DNA of 64,000 bases from NCBI GenBank assembly GCA_003260075.1, contig QLIY01000573.1, positions 1 to 64,000 of the forward strand. Reading direction: 5' to 3'. Shown in pieces: positions 37,901 through 51,033 of this stretch (within the stretch, counting starts at the first letter, position 1; each line of letters opens with the position of its first letter). The translations under genes and the position numbers were made by a program. The notes under the pieces are model-generated. The model saw only the letters and a program-made list of their open reading frames with translations. It did not search any database and had not been told where the DNA came from. This DNA is from Phallusia mammillata (taxonomy: Eukaryota > Chordata > Ascidiacea > Phlebobranchia > Ascidiidae).

Positions 37901-40900
37901 CAAGGTCAAATTTGAGTTTTTTTCTCGCTTCATAACCACGATTATATCTCAACGCACTACTAAAGAGTTATGGGGCGTTGGCATTACTTGGGGCGTGTTT
38001 CACAACACTCTGGCGTTGCCAAGTGAGCGTCAAGTAAATACGTTACACGACTTTCAACGAGTATTGTCACAAAGCCCAGCAAGGTGAAAGTTAACACGAT
38101 CCTGTGATGTGCCTGGTTTTGTTGGCATGATTGCCCATCAACTACAGTGAAGAAAACAAGTGTCATAAATCACACAAGAGTATGGTATTTCCGTTACATC
38201 GCACCATAAGTCTCGGTGTACTCCCCCCCCCCCTACAGTGAAGAAAACAAGTGTCATAAATCACACAAGAGTATGGTATTCCCGTTACATCGCACCATAA
38301 GTCTCGGTGTACCTCTTTGAAGGCGTGTACATCTTTTCAAGTACAACATGTTAGTTGATAATAACAGGGTGCGTCCAAATTAAGTGCGGACCTTGTCAAC
38401 GCGCAACAAGCCTAACGACTTTGATCTCAGGGCCGCGGCAAAGCTTGTTTGACGAAGCTTTAGTAGTTAAAAGACGCTTTATGGAGATGTGAAAAAGAAT
38501 TGAGCAAATAGGGGCAGCGCGCTGAATTGCGGTTAAGTACACGCCGCAACAAAACAGCGGTTATTTTACTCCAGCTAAAAATTGCTCCAGGATTTCCAAT
38601 CATTTATAGTTATACAAAATGTGAAGCAATTGCCCCCCCCCCAGCGGTTATTTTACTCCAGCTAAAAATTGCTCCAGGATTTCCAATCATACGAACATAG
38701 CCTACTTAAAATTACGAACATAGCCTACTTAAAAATGTAAAAGTCACAAGCAGATTCATACAGGTCGAATTTATTTTAGTACAATAGATCCAGTACACAT
38801 ACAAGTATAACCTTTGTTACTGTGGTCGGTAACATTTCAAACCGTGGCCGCTAACTTTTCAAACCGATGAATCCCACGGACATGCTCAATGACATTAACA
38901 GTTGCCAGGACAATATATCACGCGATAAACACTGCTACATAGGAGGTCAACAGATCGGACGGCAACGTGGATAGATTGGACCAACAAGGTTGGCAAGGTC
39001 AATGGCGCATCCCTCTGGTACAAAGCGCCTTTGCGTTCATCCATTCGACGCGGATTAGAAAAACAAACGCCCCATGTGGACCGGCCGCTTTGCTCACGAA
39101 AACGAACGCGTGTCTGTCAGTCATGCCATTTATCATTTCTGCATTCGACAAATGGGAACGAGGCAGATACACGCCCATTTATGACGCAGCAACGTGGGGG
39201 TATGGGGGTATGTAAGTGCAGCTTACCATTTCTATGACGAATTATAATTTGGCTGCTTTCATAGGGCGGATCGATTGCAAAACCCAAAAGGGTTAAAACA
39301 TGGAATTCGTGTACGTTTGCATTTGACATTAATTTCCAATAAACATCTTTATTGCCAAACGATTGTACATTGCATGCTCATCAGTTAAGTGAGTAAGGAT
39401 CTTATCTAAAAATGCAGAAACTTCACACTTTAATGCATTCGATGACTAACAGTACACTAAAAGGCAAGATATCTCCTATCTGCGTGACAGTTAAAAGGCA
39501 CACAATTCGCCCTTGCAGTGAACGCATCGCCTTGACCTGGGGTACAGAAATGGCATGTTAATCCCAGGGACGCCACACTAAAGAGATATGGCGCGCCCGG
39601 CGGACTGACGTCGCATGTATATTTAGAAAATGTCAAGGCTGGTGCAACTTGATGTTACCAAGTGTTTCAATCCGCGCAGCCTATTGTAGCCAACCGCGTC
39701 TTTTCGAGATAATACAATGTGGTCAAAGGTTTAGATTTTCGTTTGCTGATTACTCGAAAAACCTTCAAGTGATTTCAGACTGTCAGCTGCGTATGTTTGT
39801 CCATGTGTAAAACCTGTGTTTGCTTCCGGTTGTTCGCGTGTGTGCACAGTTGGTTTATGCACACCAACGCTGGTGCAACGATGCGTACGAGTCAACAATT
39901 CATTTGCCAAAGCGCGCATTTGTAATGAAAAATGTGAGCTGTCATGTTTTCATAATGCTGAAGTTCGGCCAGCGACATCGGTTAAGTCCTGTCAGTTTCG
40001 CAGGACGGGCTTAAAGCGGCTTCGTCCACCACGGCCCGTTTTCCTAAACACAGCTGCACGTCAACTTTAAAACTGTCGCACAAACTGCCACATCAACTTG
40101 AGTTTACAGGCCGGCGACTGCAAGAGTAAAACGAGACGACAGACGATTGGCCAAGATGTGCGGGTGGCCTGCTCTTAACCGCTGGTCCAAATCTGTTGTC
40201 TAGAAAGTGAAGCGAAGTTGCCGTTCGCCTTGCGAGCACGGTCGGTCGTGCTCGGCCCACACAAAGCGCCTTCATCTTCGTGCATTAACTGAAAATCTCT
40301 TAAGGACCGCTTTACGGTCGAATGCTCGCGAACTGGTCACCGTTTAAAGTGCTGGTAGAAAAGCAAAAACTTGCAAGTACAGATTCCGGAATTGTTCCAT
40401 GTAGTGCAATTGCTTCATGATGTCACGCATACCTTCGCAAGGCACACAGGTAGGTCGCTTCGAAGTGGTCGTGTTATTCTGTCACCAGGCGTGCAATTTG
40501 CCTGTCCCGCAAAACCAAGACGCACAGCCACAGCGAAACGTACGAAGGCCTTCGGTTCCAATCCGCAACACTTCAAAAGCACACAACGCACAATGAACAA
40601 GACACACAGCGCCGCCATCAAAGCGCGTGTGATTCACGCTGATCAACGCGTAACTTAATACCCAACGGTTGGAGTGCGGATCCATTACACGGCTGTTTCT
40701 TGTCATAACCGCGTGCAGAGGGCCTTGATCTTCAAGCATTTGGGGGCAAATCATTCACAGTGTTGTCTCCATGGGGACCGTCAGTTTACTTCCCAGCAAC
40801 AGGTCGCGTGCAACAGGCCGTAACGACACCATCGCTCGCCAATTGTGCTAGTTTTTCACGACGGAAGAACACGCCGTGCGCTGATGAGCGAAATTTCAAC

Positions 40901-43900
40901 GGTTGTTGAGCGTTTACGGTCATTAGCCCTCAGCATAGCCACCGCAGCGTTTGCAGTACGGGTCTGGAGACCTAAAGGCATCGAGTGGCCTGTTTTCGCG
41001 TTTCAACGGCCGCAGTGTCGCTTTGAAGTTGACTGATTACGCTCCCAGTGCGGGGGCTGCCTTGTTGTCTTCCCGCCCGCAAGCAAACGGGCTGGCGAGT
41101 TACCGCAAAAGCGTGACTGGAAATGAAAGACGGATGAGACCGGAACGTGATGAATGCACGCGGCTCTGGCTTGCACCCACCTGAAGAGGGAGCCAACAGC
41201 TTTGACGGCAAAACCGACGCACGCGATTTATCACGGCCAGTTACCGCTCAGTCAATGTTTATTCGTCCGAAACTCCAAAGTCTGATGTGCGCGTGCCAGT
41301 AGTGGGCAGAAGCGCTCCCAATAATCCATATGTCGTTGATGCCAAAACAGGTGGCGGTCCATTAGCCGCTTTGATTTTACCATCTTCAAAACGTGCCGAG
41401 CGGCGACATGAAACCAACAATTAAACCGTTTTAAACATTGTCGGACAGTACGTCTGATGCCGGCGCAATGTTGTGATACAAAACACTTTGGCGATTTCTA
41501 TGCGTATTCCCTTCACGAGGGAACAAAACCCTTTGACGCGCCAATTTCCCCGCAGATTTTTTTGTGCGCGTCCGCCCAGGACAAATGTCTTTCGGCCGCG
41601 AAATTAGACACCTTCTGTCGTTTTGCAGCCGGGTGGCGTTCAGACATCAAAGGGCGATGTCGCAATCGGGTGAACAATGCCCAAGGGTTTTATTTGTACC
41701 CGACCAACCCAGAGCCAACATATCTAACCCCTTGTAAGATAAATCATCAAACCGTTAATATTAAAAACGAGCCCTCCCAAAGCATTTGATCCTAAAAACA
41801 ACGTCATAGCTTACAAAATCAGATTCTCACAGGGCACGATGACATGCAGTTTAATGTGCGAAAGATAAGAGGGTCGCAGTTTATTTGCACAGCGCGGGCA
41901 ATTCCATAAGGCGACGACTATTTTTACGATTGAGGGTGCTTGGGCGATGCAAAAATAAGTCGAGTGTCCCACCGGGCGGACTACGGAACCTTCTGTGACG
42001 CCATAATAACAGGGACAGCCAGGGCTCTGAGCGCGTAAACCGCCAGGGCACTTAAAAGGGTTCACCGCTCGCAATAGCAAGCCAGACGGAATGGAATTTC
42101 AAACGCCACATAATAAACAGGTAAGCGGGGGCTGTCTGGGCAAGGGGAAAGCAAAAAACAGCTTTGGCCCGCTTCCATTTAAAAGCCAGCCAGGGGGACT
42201 GATAGATTGCGTGCAACGGTAAGCCGGAGCGGGCATAAAAGCGGCGAGACTTTTCTTTGCGAAAAATAGCAGTTATAAGGCCGCGCCAGGGCTAAATAAT
42301 TGTCCAACAGCGCGGGGAAAATGCGCGCAAATAGACGCGCCGCTGCCTTGTTTGCCGTCTTTATCTGTTCCAGGCCTTTCCATTTCGCTACCCAAGCGAG
42401 TACTCGTGTTTACTCAAGGCCTATGATCTTTGCTACTTAACCGAGCAGCGGTAGGCGCTAACAACGGGAACCCACCACTTCGGATGAACCCGTCGAGCTT
42501 AACATATGTCCTAGTGGTTTTGCAAACACCGCTATGGTGGACTCTGTTCACCCACGACGATTGATAAGTATCTTATTCTAATAAACGTTTATTTCCAACA
42601 TTGAGTATACCAGGCGGGAAAGCGTTTTCTCCAGAACACTTTTGTAACAAAATTATGAGCAAGCAAAGGAAAACTTCACGGATATGAATTTTTAACAAGG
42701 GATGTTTTACGATGTTTTTCTTGATTTAAGACATCCGCGTTACCGAAGCGGGGTCGGAACATTAAAATCTACACAAACAGCGCATAAAAATTTATAAGGC
42801 CGATTCGGAGGCTAATAAACACAGGGCTACACGCTGACCTTTACACACAACAGTAGGTGACTACCATGTCAACTGGTTGGTTCAAGCGGGAGATGGTTTC
42901 AACGGGGCAGGCACCATAAGAAAGTCTAATCGCCCTTCATAACCACCAAAGCAACAGTCGAAAGCCGCCAGATAAGAGAGCATTCCTCATTGGGGCGCAA
43001 CTATTATACGTGTCAGTCAGGCCCTGAGAGATAAAAAAACCTCTCTTTCGATTTGACCCCGAACTGCTGGCGCTTGCCGCGCATAGTAACGCATTCCGTA
43101 CGATAAACTTGGCACGACTGGTATGTTATGTTAATGCGAGCTAAAAAAGGTTGGCACTTGTGACACGAAGGTACCCGTATTCGCAATATACATTCAAACA
43201 CCAAAGTTTTGTCTTTGGCCACGGTTCTTATATTGTTTGAGTAAAATTGGCATTAGCAATCAACAAAAGACCTGGATAAAGCGAACAAAATATCCAAACT
43301 CGAAAACAATATGCAGGCATAATTAACTCTAATCCTGTTAACCAGTGAAATGTAGTGGTTCTGTTTTAACACTGGTTGCTTTCTGTTTTCTTGGACTGTT
43401 ACGACTCACATTTTCAACGCGTGTTCTTAATCCAATTTGAATTTCCTGTTTGAAATCGCGTGTGTTCCGAATCCTGTAGCTTATTTCCTTAATTGGTCGC
43501 GTGGAACTATAGACGTTGGCCAATTAAAAGCCCTCTGTATGTACACAAGAGTTGGACCAAACGTTATAGGAGAAACAGCGGACTTACGGATCAAAGCGGG
43601 CAGCATTTGCGCAACGACAACAGAGGTAGTCCATGTTCAAAGCAAGAGCACTGTTGACATAACAATCACGACGTGACGTAACAAAACCGATCGCGGCGGC
43701 CTGACTGCCTGCGGTCAGGGGAGTAGCGGGTGGAGTTAATTGGGTACGTGAATTTCTATGCCAGAAGGGAAATTAATGCCGGTTAATTGACTATGTATGA
43801 CGTGCTCTTGAGCAGACAACAAACATTGGTGATTTGTTTAAAGTGCTTAATTGGCCTTGAGTCGCCGTGAAATGACGAGCGACACTCGGGAACTACAACA

Positions 43901-46769
43901 ACGGGCGCCGATTAATTAAGACAGGTTATGACACCGCGTCTTGTAAATTTGACTTTGACCGAACAAATGTCAATACTGACACGAAAAGCGCAATTCAGCC
44001 ACAAGATATCTTGACGATTACTTTGTTATCGGGTTTTCCTAAATCTGTTAAAAACTTACTTGAAACCTTGCTTTATAGTTTGCCAGCCAATTACAGGGAA
44101 AGCTCCAAGACCGTTTCGACAATTTTCCTTGTTCTCAAGAAACTTCTTTCGAATAGATTTAGGAAGCTTTATGGGAGTTTAAATGTATTGAAGGTTTACG
44201 ACCCACATAGAAAAATTCCGCATAGCAGCAGCGTTGCAGATTTTAGGCCAAAGCTCAGCAGCCGCAGCAGTATGAGCAGCTCAGGCCTCAACGGCGCAGA
44301 ACAAACACAGAAATAAGCCGCGAAACCGGGCTAAAGTGGGCAACGCTTCACTTGCGTGCAGCGACAACCAATTTCGTTGGCGAGATGATTATCTGTCAGT
44401 CGAAGTGCATCGCAGCAGACAGGCCACCGAAAAGGTAAGAAAACGAGACGAGCATATAAGTGGATTGGCGGACGAAAGATGCACATACACTTCAAATGAC
44501 AAACGCTTCTGGTCGATCTATACTAAAGGCGCTTGGGCTAACCGCCAAAATTTGCCGTTCCGAAGTTAAGCAACACTTGATAATGACGTCATGGGCCGAG
44601 CGGGCAACAATTAGTCACGCTTGAATGAGCGTCACGCGCGCATTTGCTTCTTGGTAATAAACAGGGAGGTTATAGAAAGCTTAGTATCTACCTTTGTATT
44701 GCCATAATCTTCTCGATGAGCCCATTCCGCCTCTTCCGTTCCTTCCTGGCGGACCTTGTTGCACGGACACGCCTGATTGCACAATCGTGGGCTACGGTCT
44801 TTGTCCAATGACGTCGGGGGCGCAGCGGTGGGACAAGCGTCACCTTCAAAAGTCAATTTTTGATCAGTAAATACCAAACCAACGGTTTGTTGTGGACACA
44901 TTTACTGAATTATACGTCGTAACAATAAACACTTTGTTTAGATTTTTGTGGCTTTCCTAAATCGTCCTTAATAGTTTTTTTGGGGGTGGTTCACGAAACA
45001 CCAGGACTAAGCAGCCAAGCGACCATTGTAGGAAAATACGTTGTATCTAATTAGGAAACCGGGAAACGTTGAAACAAGTGTTAGATTTTAGGACGCCCTT
45101 TGCCCGGGCGCTTAAGCCGCATCCGCCGCGCACAGCAAAGCCGTAACTCTAAACCGGTGCAGTTACCAAATCTGGAACAACAAGGCCCGTTCCGTTCTGC
45201 CGAAGCCCACACAAAAGGCCTAATGTGAGCGGAGCGCACAGAAGCGGACAAAGGGCGGCAGGACTTCAAAGTCTCGCCTCCATTTATCCCTCGGTCTGTA
45301 CAGGATTCGTTGATCAGATCAACTACGAACGAACTCGCGTACACGGTGACCAGGAACAAGATAAGACTACACACCGGCGTGCGTGCGCCTTGTAAAGCTT
45401 CACCAAAACGAATCCACGGCTCCCATTTAATCCGCAGCCGAGATACGATCTTTCAGGAAAGCGGCGAGTTTTCCCATACAAAGGGGTAAATATTTTGGGT
45501 TCGTTAGCGCGGTTTGCCTACTGGGTGTTCGGTTATCGGTGGCCTCCAGTTTGGGCATGATGTATCCCCAAACACAAGCTTTGAAGTCAACAATACAACG
45601 GATAACTGGTTGAAACTGTGTTTTGCGTGCAAAAACCCCACGCGATTTCATTCTTCTACAAAGTTTAGGTGACAAACATACCTTCTGGGCTTTGTCTTTC
45701 CGACGTCGGTCGACCTTTCAGTCCTGAAAAACACAACGAAACTTTATTTCTTGACAATACGCTTTTTCAACACACGCTTAATTCACGATGAGGATATTTT
45801 GGTATGGGAAAGATTTCGATCTATTTTGGCAATTTTTTTTCATGTCGGCTTACCAAACATTTATGTATTAATTTATCGCAATGCCTTCGTTCACGAGACG
45901 TAAAAAGGTGCGAAAATTGAGGGCGGTTTCTTTTACCACTTGGAAACTGTTGCTGCGTGCAACCATGTGGCCTCTTGCTTTTGGCAAATGGTCGGTGGCT
46001 TCGATGCACTCGAAATCGAAGACGACATCAAACGACAGTCGACGGTCGATCTCGGGCGTGTTTGTTTTTGTAGTGTTTTTTATCGCGGCACTTGCGTTTC
46101 AGCGTGCTCTGCCCCCCCGCAAAATGAGACAGCACTCTGCAGTCACAAACCCTTGGGGCAATTTGAAAAGACGCAATAACGTGTAGCTGATGCCGTCGCA
46201 TCTTTCGCATTACCGACTCTTTTCCCCTCAAGGGAGGAAAATTTCAACACATGTCGTTTATTGGAAATTATGTCTCATGAGCGCAATACACAATGTGCCG
46301 TGGAGAACTCACAGCGTCGCAACTGACGGTTCGATAACATCGAGGACGGATTCGCAGCAACGGAGTGGGTGGCAATAAAATCGATATATTAGGATAATCC
46401 CCGCAGAGGCTGGACAGTGGAAACTGGTCTTAAAGATTTGGGCTCAGTCGAATAAGCCTTAACGGTGGAGAAACGGATAAAACATGGATTTTTTACCGTC
46501 TTTCAATAAACAAATTTTGTCAAGTTTATCACATAATTCACAACTGCCCCCCCCCCGCTGGACAGTGGAAACTGGTCTTAAAGATTTGGGCTCAGTCGAA
46601 TAAGGCTTAACGGTGGAGAAACGGATAAAACATGGATTTTTTACCATCTTTCAATAAACAAATTTTGTCAAGTTTATCACATAATTCACAACTAGCAAGT
46701 ACTTTTAAGTGCGAAAAAGTTCAACTTACGTCTTCGTCCCGTTCGTGGCTTGCTGTGTCGAACTCCCAT
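27757..46769 (-). CDS. NKD: Naked cuticle homologue, Wnt/Dishevelled antagonist
   Basis: Seven coding exons: 46769-46730, 45723-45682, 44843-44692, 37280-37184, 33987-33890, 30875-30643 and 28721-27757. NKD proteins are membrane-tethered and bind Dishevelled to dampen canonical Wnt signalling. The start MGVRHSKPRTGRR parallels vertebrate MGKLHSKP, with Gly2 available for N-myristoylation, and RQSPEGD parallels RRESPEGD. Residues about 130-160 align to the EF-hand region, then RVRVRLSVTPEP (169-180) matches the conserved VKLTVTPEP segment. DRRHHYRQIPGVDSE parallels the vertebrate ERRNHYLDLAGIENY motif, and the C-terminus RHQHEHIHHHYYYH is the NKD His-rich tail. All phases match. The last exon is interrupted by C51 (27902-27952); discounting this and a 7-bp repeat gives 522 residues (human NKD1 470). 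Without that correction the frame breaks. Intron 3 is 7.4 kb. Confidence 0.9.
27902..27952. repeat. C51 run interrupting the last NKD exon
   Basis: The run is bracketed by the 7-bp direct repeat aggtaaa (ends 27901, restarts 27953). The run plus one repeat copy is 58 nt, which shifts the frame by +1. Without them the upstream frame continues directly into the conserved His-rich tail and stop at 27757. This is strong evidence that the run is not in the real gene. Confidence 0.85.
28722..30642 (-). other. NKD intron 6
   Basis: Bounded by AAAG|gtaagc and ttttttgcag|CTCC. Open frames inside (29039-29233, 30146-30556) show no domain or splice chain. I see no nested gene. Confidence 0.6.
30876..33889 (-). 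other. NKD intron 5, with C63 run
   Basis: Phase-0 intron of 3.0 kb bounded by CAG|gtactg and gtgcacag|GAG. It holds a C63 run (33480-33542) with no obvious overlap on either side. An extra phase 0-0 exon could hide here, but I found no sequence resembling the canonical EF-hand loop. Confidence 0.55.
33988..37183 (-). other. NKD intron 4, with C49 run
   Basis: Bounded by CGAG|gtaaga and ttcatttttag|TGAAC. It contains C49 at 34911-34959. Proline- and glycine-repeat frames across the run are artefacts. CRE-like tgacgtca motifs are scattered here (for example at about 34309 and 36704). Confidence 0.6.
37281..44691 (-). other. NKD intron 3, 7.4 kb
   Basis: Bounded by AAAG|gtagat and tgttgcag|ATTC. 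It contains two homopolymer-joined duplications: 38143-38221 / 38234-38312 around C11, and 38556-38612 / 38643-38690 around C10. Frames such as 44011-44316 (+, 101 codons) have no recognisable similarity. The length and CpG richness make it a candidate cis-regulatory intron, which is inference only. Confidence 0.55.
46409..46693. repeat. Direct duplication of about 137 bp around a C10 run, NKD intron 1
   Basis: Copy 1 (46409-46545) and copy 2 (46557-46693) differ at about two bases and are joined by C10 (46547-46556). It lies just 3' of NKD coding exon 1 on the minus strand and does not touch coding sequence. Confidence 0.85.
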
Positions 46770-48805
46770 AGTTGCGGTATATCCAAAATTTGTCTAACCG
46801 TAAATCCATGTGCGCGCACGCGCCATTCAGTTTCAAGAATCCTGGCGGTGAGCCCTGAGCTGCAGTTCGCTGCAGTTCATTTAAGGTTTCAGTTTAATAA
46901 ATAACAATCGTGGACACAGAGCAAAATAAGTTTTAACGCTGTCAAAAACATTTGCATTAAGTTGCTGTCTTCAAATAAACGACTACACCAAGATAGCTAA
47001 ACAAACGTAGGTTATAATTTGTACAGAATCCCAGGGAAACTATTCTGATCTGCATCCTAAATTAAACTGAAGCTTCATATCACAGAAAAATAGGCGGCGA
47101 AATATAGTTTTCTATGCCAGTATAACTCACTAGCAGGGATAAGCCGCCGCGTCCCTCAGCTGGAAAGCGGCGACAATGTTCACTAACCACTGAAACCGGG
47201 TCACTGGTCGTCGCACACTGACGTCACGCAGCGAAAAGACGGAAGCTCGGAAACGTTTGCGCTTCCAGATATCTTCGTCGCAGTAAAAACATCCGTAACG
47301 ATTGTTCCAAGCAAATCCCTTTCCAGACGTCCCGCTTGGCGACAAGAATATTCGGCCGCATAGACTTACTCCCCTCGGTCTATAACGCCACTCGAAAAGT
47401 GGGCATTATCTACCGCTACTATTATTATGAACAGAATGCAAATTATGCTTTATTCTGCCAGTATAAGTATCTCTCGTGTACTTCGAATAACTATTACACG
47501 CAGTCAGGATTCTTGTTGATTCGTATCCGGTGTAGAAATGCATTTTAAATTAGGTCAAAATCTCATAACTTATAACACCGAACAAAGCACCTCGTTCTTT
47601 CAAATGAATTTTTAAAAAGATGATCGGACTGACCGCCGCTGGTCCGACTCCGAAACCATCTGGCAGGACGCTGACGGTCGGTGTCCGTTGGGATCGGACA
47701 GTGGGCCAGTTGGGATTATGTCTGCCACTTTTCTATTCATTCCGTCACTGATTTAATCAAGTTCTCGTTTGCGGGCGGACGTAATGTTTGCAAGAGATTC
47801 CACTTCACTCGCCACAACAGGATATGAAGATGTTTTGCTAAACCTCAAGATTTTTTTGATTTCGTAACTGCAAACTCCTGTTTTAAACTGTTGGCTTCTT
47901 TGCTACGAACATAATTAGCCTAGCTTCGACATTTTTGTCGCTAGTGGAAGTTGGAAACCAATAGCAAAGGTTACTTTGAATTCAAAAGCTGATTGTTTTA
48001 TCGAGTTTTTTTGCATCTTGCAATTGCCATTTTATCGCGACAACAATTAAATGCCACACAACGATGGTTTCTCTTTCGCCATTGGTCTGCTCTTCTGCTG
48101 GTCTCTGAAGGATAACCACGTTTAAAAGTCTTCGCCGACTGCCACCCACGGTTGCCACTGATTGTCGCATGAACCGTTTCAATTAGAGGGCAGCGCGACA
48201 AATTATGTCTAAGGCGAACCACGTTATGGCCGCTGATTAAACAATTACCGAAGCGTGGCATTACATCTTTGAACTGCCTATTTTTAAGCGAACAGTCTTC
48301 GATTACAGCGCGGCGCTACATTAAAGGCCTGAAATCGGTTGAACGATCTGCCTTGTATATTTATGACAAAGTCTAAGTATACCTCACAAGTACCGCAAAC
48401 TGCGTGCTACCGGTTTCAATTAAACCTTTTGTTAAAAATGGTTGCGCTGTCAAGTACATCAGAAGTGTCGTAAACACATAGTACGAAACTTTTGTCCACA
48501 ATCTGTTTGGCCTTGGTTTACAAAAAAGAACTGAATACTACAGACGTGTGTTTTTTTCCAAAAAACATACAGAAAACTGACGATAATCTTTCTGTCCTTT
48601 ATAAGCAAAAATCTCCTAAAAAAATATAGCCCCGGCCCATACACATCTTCTAGTCTGCCCCTCTTGACAACAAATGCACTTCCAACTTTGCACGGCGTCG
48701 CAGAAACGAATGGCGCATCTTGACTTTCTGTCGTAGTCTTTTTTAATCCCGATCGGCGGCCGTGCAACGAGGTGTACACCACAGCTTAGCGATCACAGGC
48801 GCGCG

Positions 48806-49423
48806 TTTGAAAGGTCCGACCGCGGACCCGCTTGCCCATAACTGGCGCTGCCACAGATCTCTGAGTATTGTTGCTCTGCCCGCTTGAATCGCGTAGCGAA
48901 ACGAAGGAGCCAAGGCCCCGGGCCTCTCGATCAGCACTCGTTAAAATCACACACTCGCTCGCCCGAGAGACGGCCAGCCTTTCTTGCCTTACTCCCCTGC
49001 GCCAGGTCCCTCGCTCTTCTATTCCCCGCCGCGCCTTTACGCTCACGCGGCAACGGAATGCAACTTCGCCCTTTGAAGTGCGCGCGCCCGCTTTGAAGTC
49101 AGCTTTGCCCCCCCCCCCCCCGTTTGAAAGGTCCGACCGCGGACCCGCTTGCCCATAACTGGCGCTGCCACAGATCTCTGAGTATTGTTGCTCTGCCCGC
49201 TTGAATCGCGTAGCGAAACGAAGGAGCCAAGGCCCCGGGCCTCTCGATCAGCACTCGTTAAAATCACACACTCGCTCGCCCGAGAGACGGCCAGCCTTTC
49301 TTGCCTTACTCCCCTGCGCCAGGTCCCTCGCTCTTCTATTCCCCGCCGCGCCTTTACGCTCACGCGGCAACGGAATGCAACTTCGCCCTTTGAAGTGCGC
49401 GCGCCCGCTTTGAAGTCAGCTTT
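48806..49423. repeat. Direct duplication of about 300 bp around a C14 run
   Basis: 48806-49107 recurs almost exactly at 49122-49423, joined by C14 (49108-49121). Only the second copy continues into flanking unique sequence (cacgcacacac...). Pairs of identical open frames on both strands here are a consequence of the duplication. Confidence 0.9.
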
Positions 49424-50778
49424 GCCCACGCACACACATTTGCGCGCGCGCATACGTAGTGCGCTTGAGCGGCGGCTACGCGAGCACCGATTAAAGGGAA
49501 ACGCGCTCGCGATTCTTCACCACATCAAAATCAACTTCCGCGGTAAACAGCCAAGAACTCCAAGGCGCACCGCGAACTCGATATTAAGCGTCACAATGGC
49601 CCTTGTTTACGCACAAACGCAAAAACTTTACTAGATCCCAAGCTGCTGGCAACATTACAGAACCGCGAGTTTACTCTACTTCTTTGCTTTAAACAAGAAG
49701 ATAAGTGAATTTAACGTTAAAATTCGACAGCTTCGCATGTAAATATTGCTAAGGCCACGGGAGGAAGGCTTTAATGGCAAATTACGGGCTTTCGGTTCGT
49801 GAATAATGCAAGCCACTTGGACCAACATTCGTTTGAAGTGGGTAATTTCGTCGAACAGGATTACATCACGATCCGCCAGAAAAACCCCACTGCGCCGATC
49901 TGCCAAAAACATGTCACTGAAGCGATCTCCCGATCTAACTGGGGTTAATGCGAAAGAACGAAACTGTAATTTGGCGCAGTTTGGCCAATGTCTCAGATCT
50001 TACACAAATTTGAATTAAATGTTATTTGTGTATCGGTGCGATAAACATAATATTTCGCGTCATACCCAAGACACGTATGTGTTTGCTAGAAACAGATGTG
50101 GATGTAAAAGATCTGAAAGCGCCCGCAACTTTTTAAGGGCACTCGTAAATATGAACGTAACAAAATCTGGACCACATATCCTGGCATTTTGTAGCAAATT
50201 CTATTCATCACAAGATAAGAATATTACAAGCGAAATAGCTATCAAACCAGGTATTGCCCTAAGTGCAGTTTTAATATCGAGTGGCGCAGTGGTTTTGTCG
50301 CTCCGGTCAGTTTAAACAAATACGCCACCGTCGGTGAACCCTTTCAGCGAATTTGCTCACGATCTTAATCTTTTGACGATCCAGGAGCCATAAAACCTCG
50401 TTGACCAAATGAAACTCCGCCGAGCTACTGGTTGATTACGCGCCGCGTGACGCAGGGAGCCTGATGGGCCAAAGGCAAACAGAGGCGGATTTAATAACAG
50501 ACATGCGACGTAACCCAATGCCCTGTTTCGTGTGTAATGGTCAATTAGGTCGAGGTATAAAAGTCCGCTGAAAAATATATTGCCAATAATGTGCAAGTGT
50601 GGGAAATAGCGTTTGGCTTTCTCTATTTTTGTTCTAGCTAGATATATATTAAAAACCAAATACCTTCGCGGGTCGTATACGTATAACTATAGTTTGGTGA
50701 CCTATGGTCTAAAAAAGGTGAAATAAATTATTTGTGAAAAGCACATTGATGACGTTTATAGGAATTTGACACACCATA

Positions 50779-51033
50779 AAAGCGCAAACCATACAAAACT
50801 ACAACAGCAACACACTTGAGCCATTTTATGTAACTTACATTCACATTATCCTTGATCATTCAAAATTATGTTTAACGATCAGATGTCAATTAATTTGTTT
50901 TTACCCCCCCCCCAAGCGCAAACCATACAAAACTACAACAGCAACACACTTGAGCCATTTTGTGTACATTCACATTATCCTTGATCATTCAAAATTATTT
51001 TTAACGATCAGATGTCAATTAATTTGTTTTTAG
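50779..51033. repeat. Direct duplication of about 120 bp around a C10 run
   Basis: 50779-50903 recurs at 50914-51033 with small differences (a 4-base indel near atgtaacttacattc and isolated bases), joined by C10 (50904-50913). The differences are those expected between two alleles. Confidence 0.85.

Noticed and set aside
49185-49634. 149-codon plus frame and its near twin at 48868-49158
   Set aside because: GC-rich DNA is long-open in several frames on both strands, the twin is due to the duplication, and no domain or splice context is seen.
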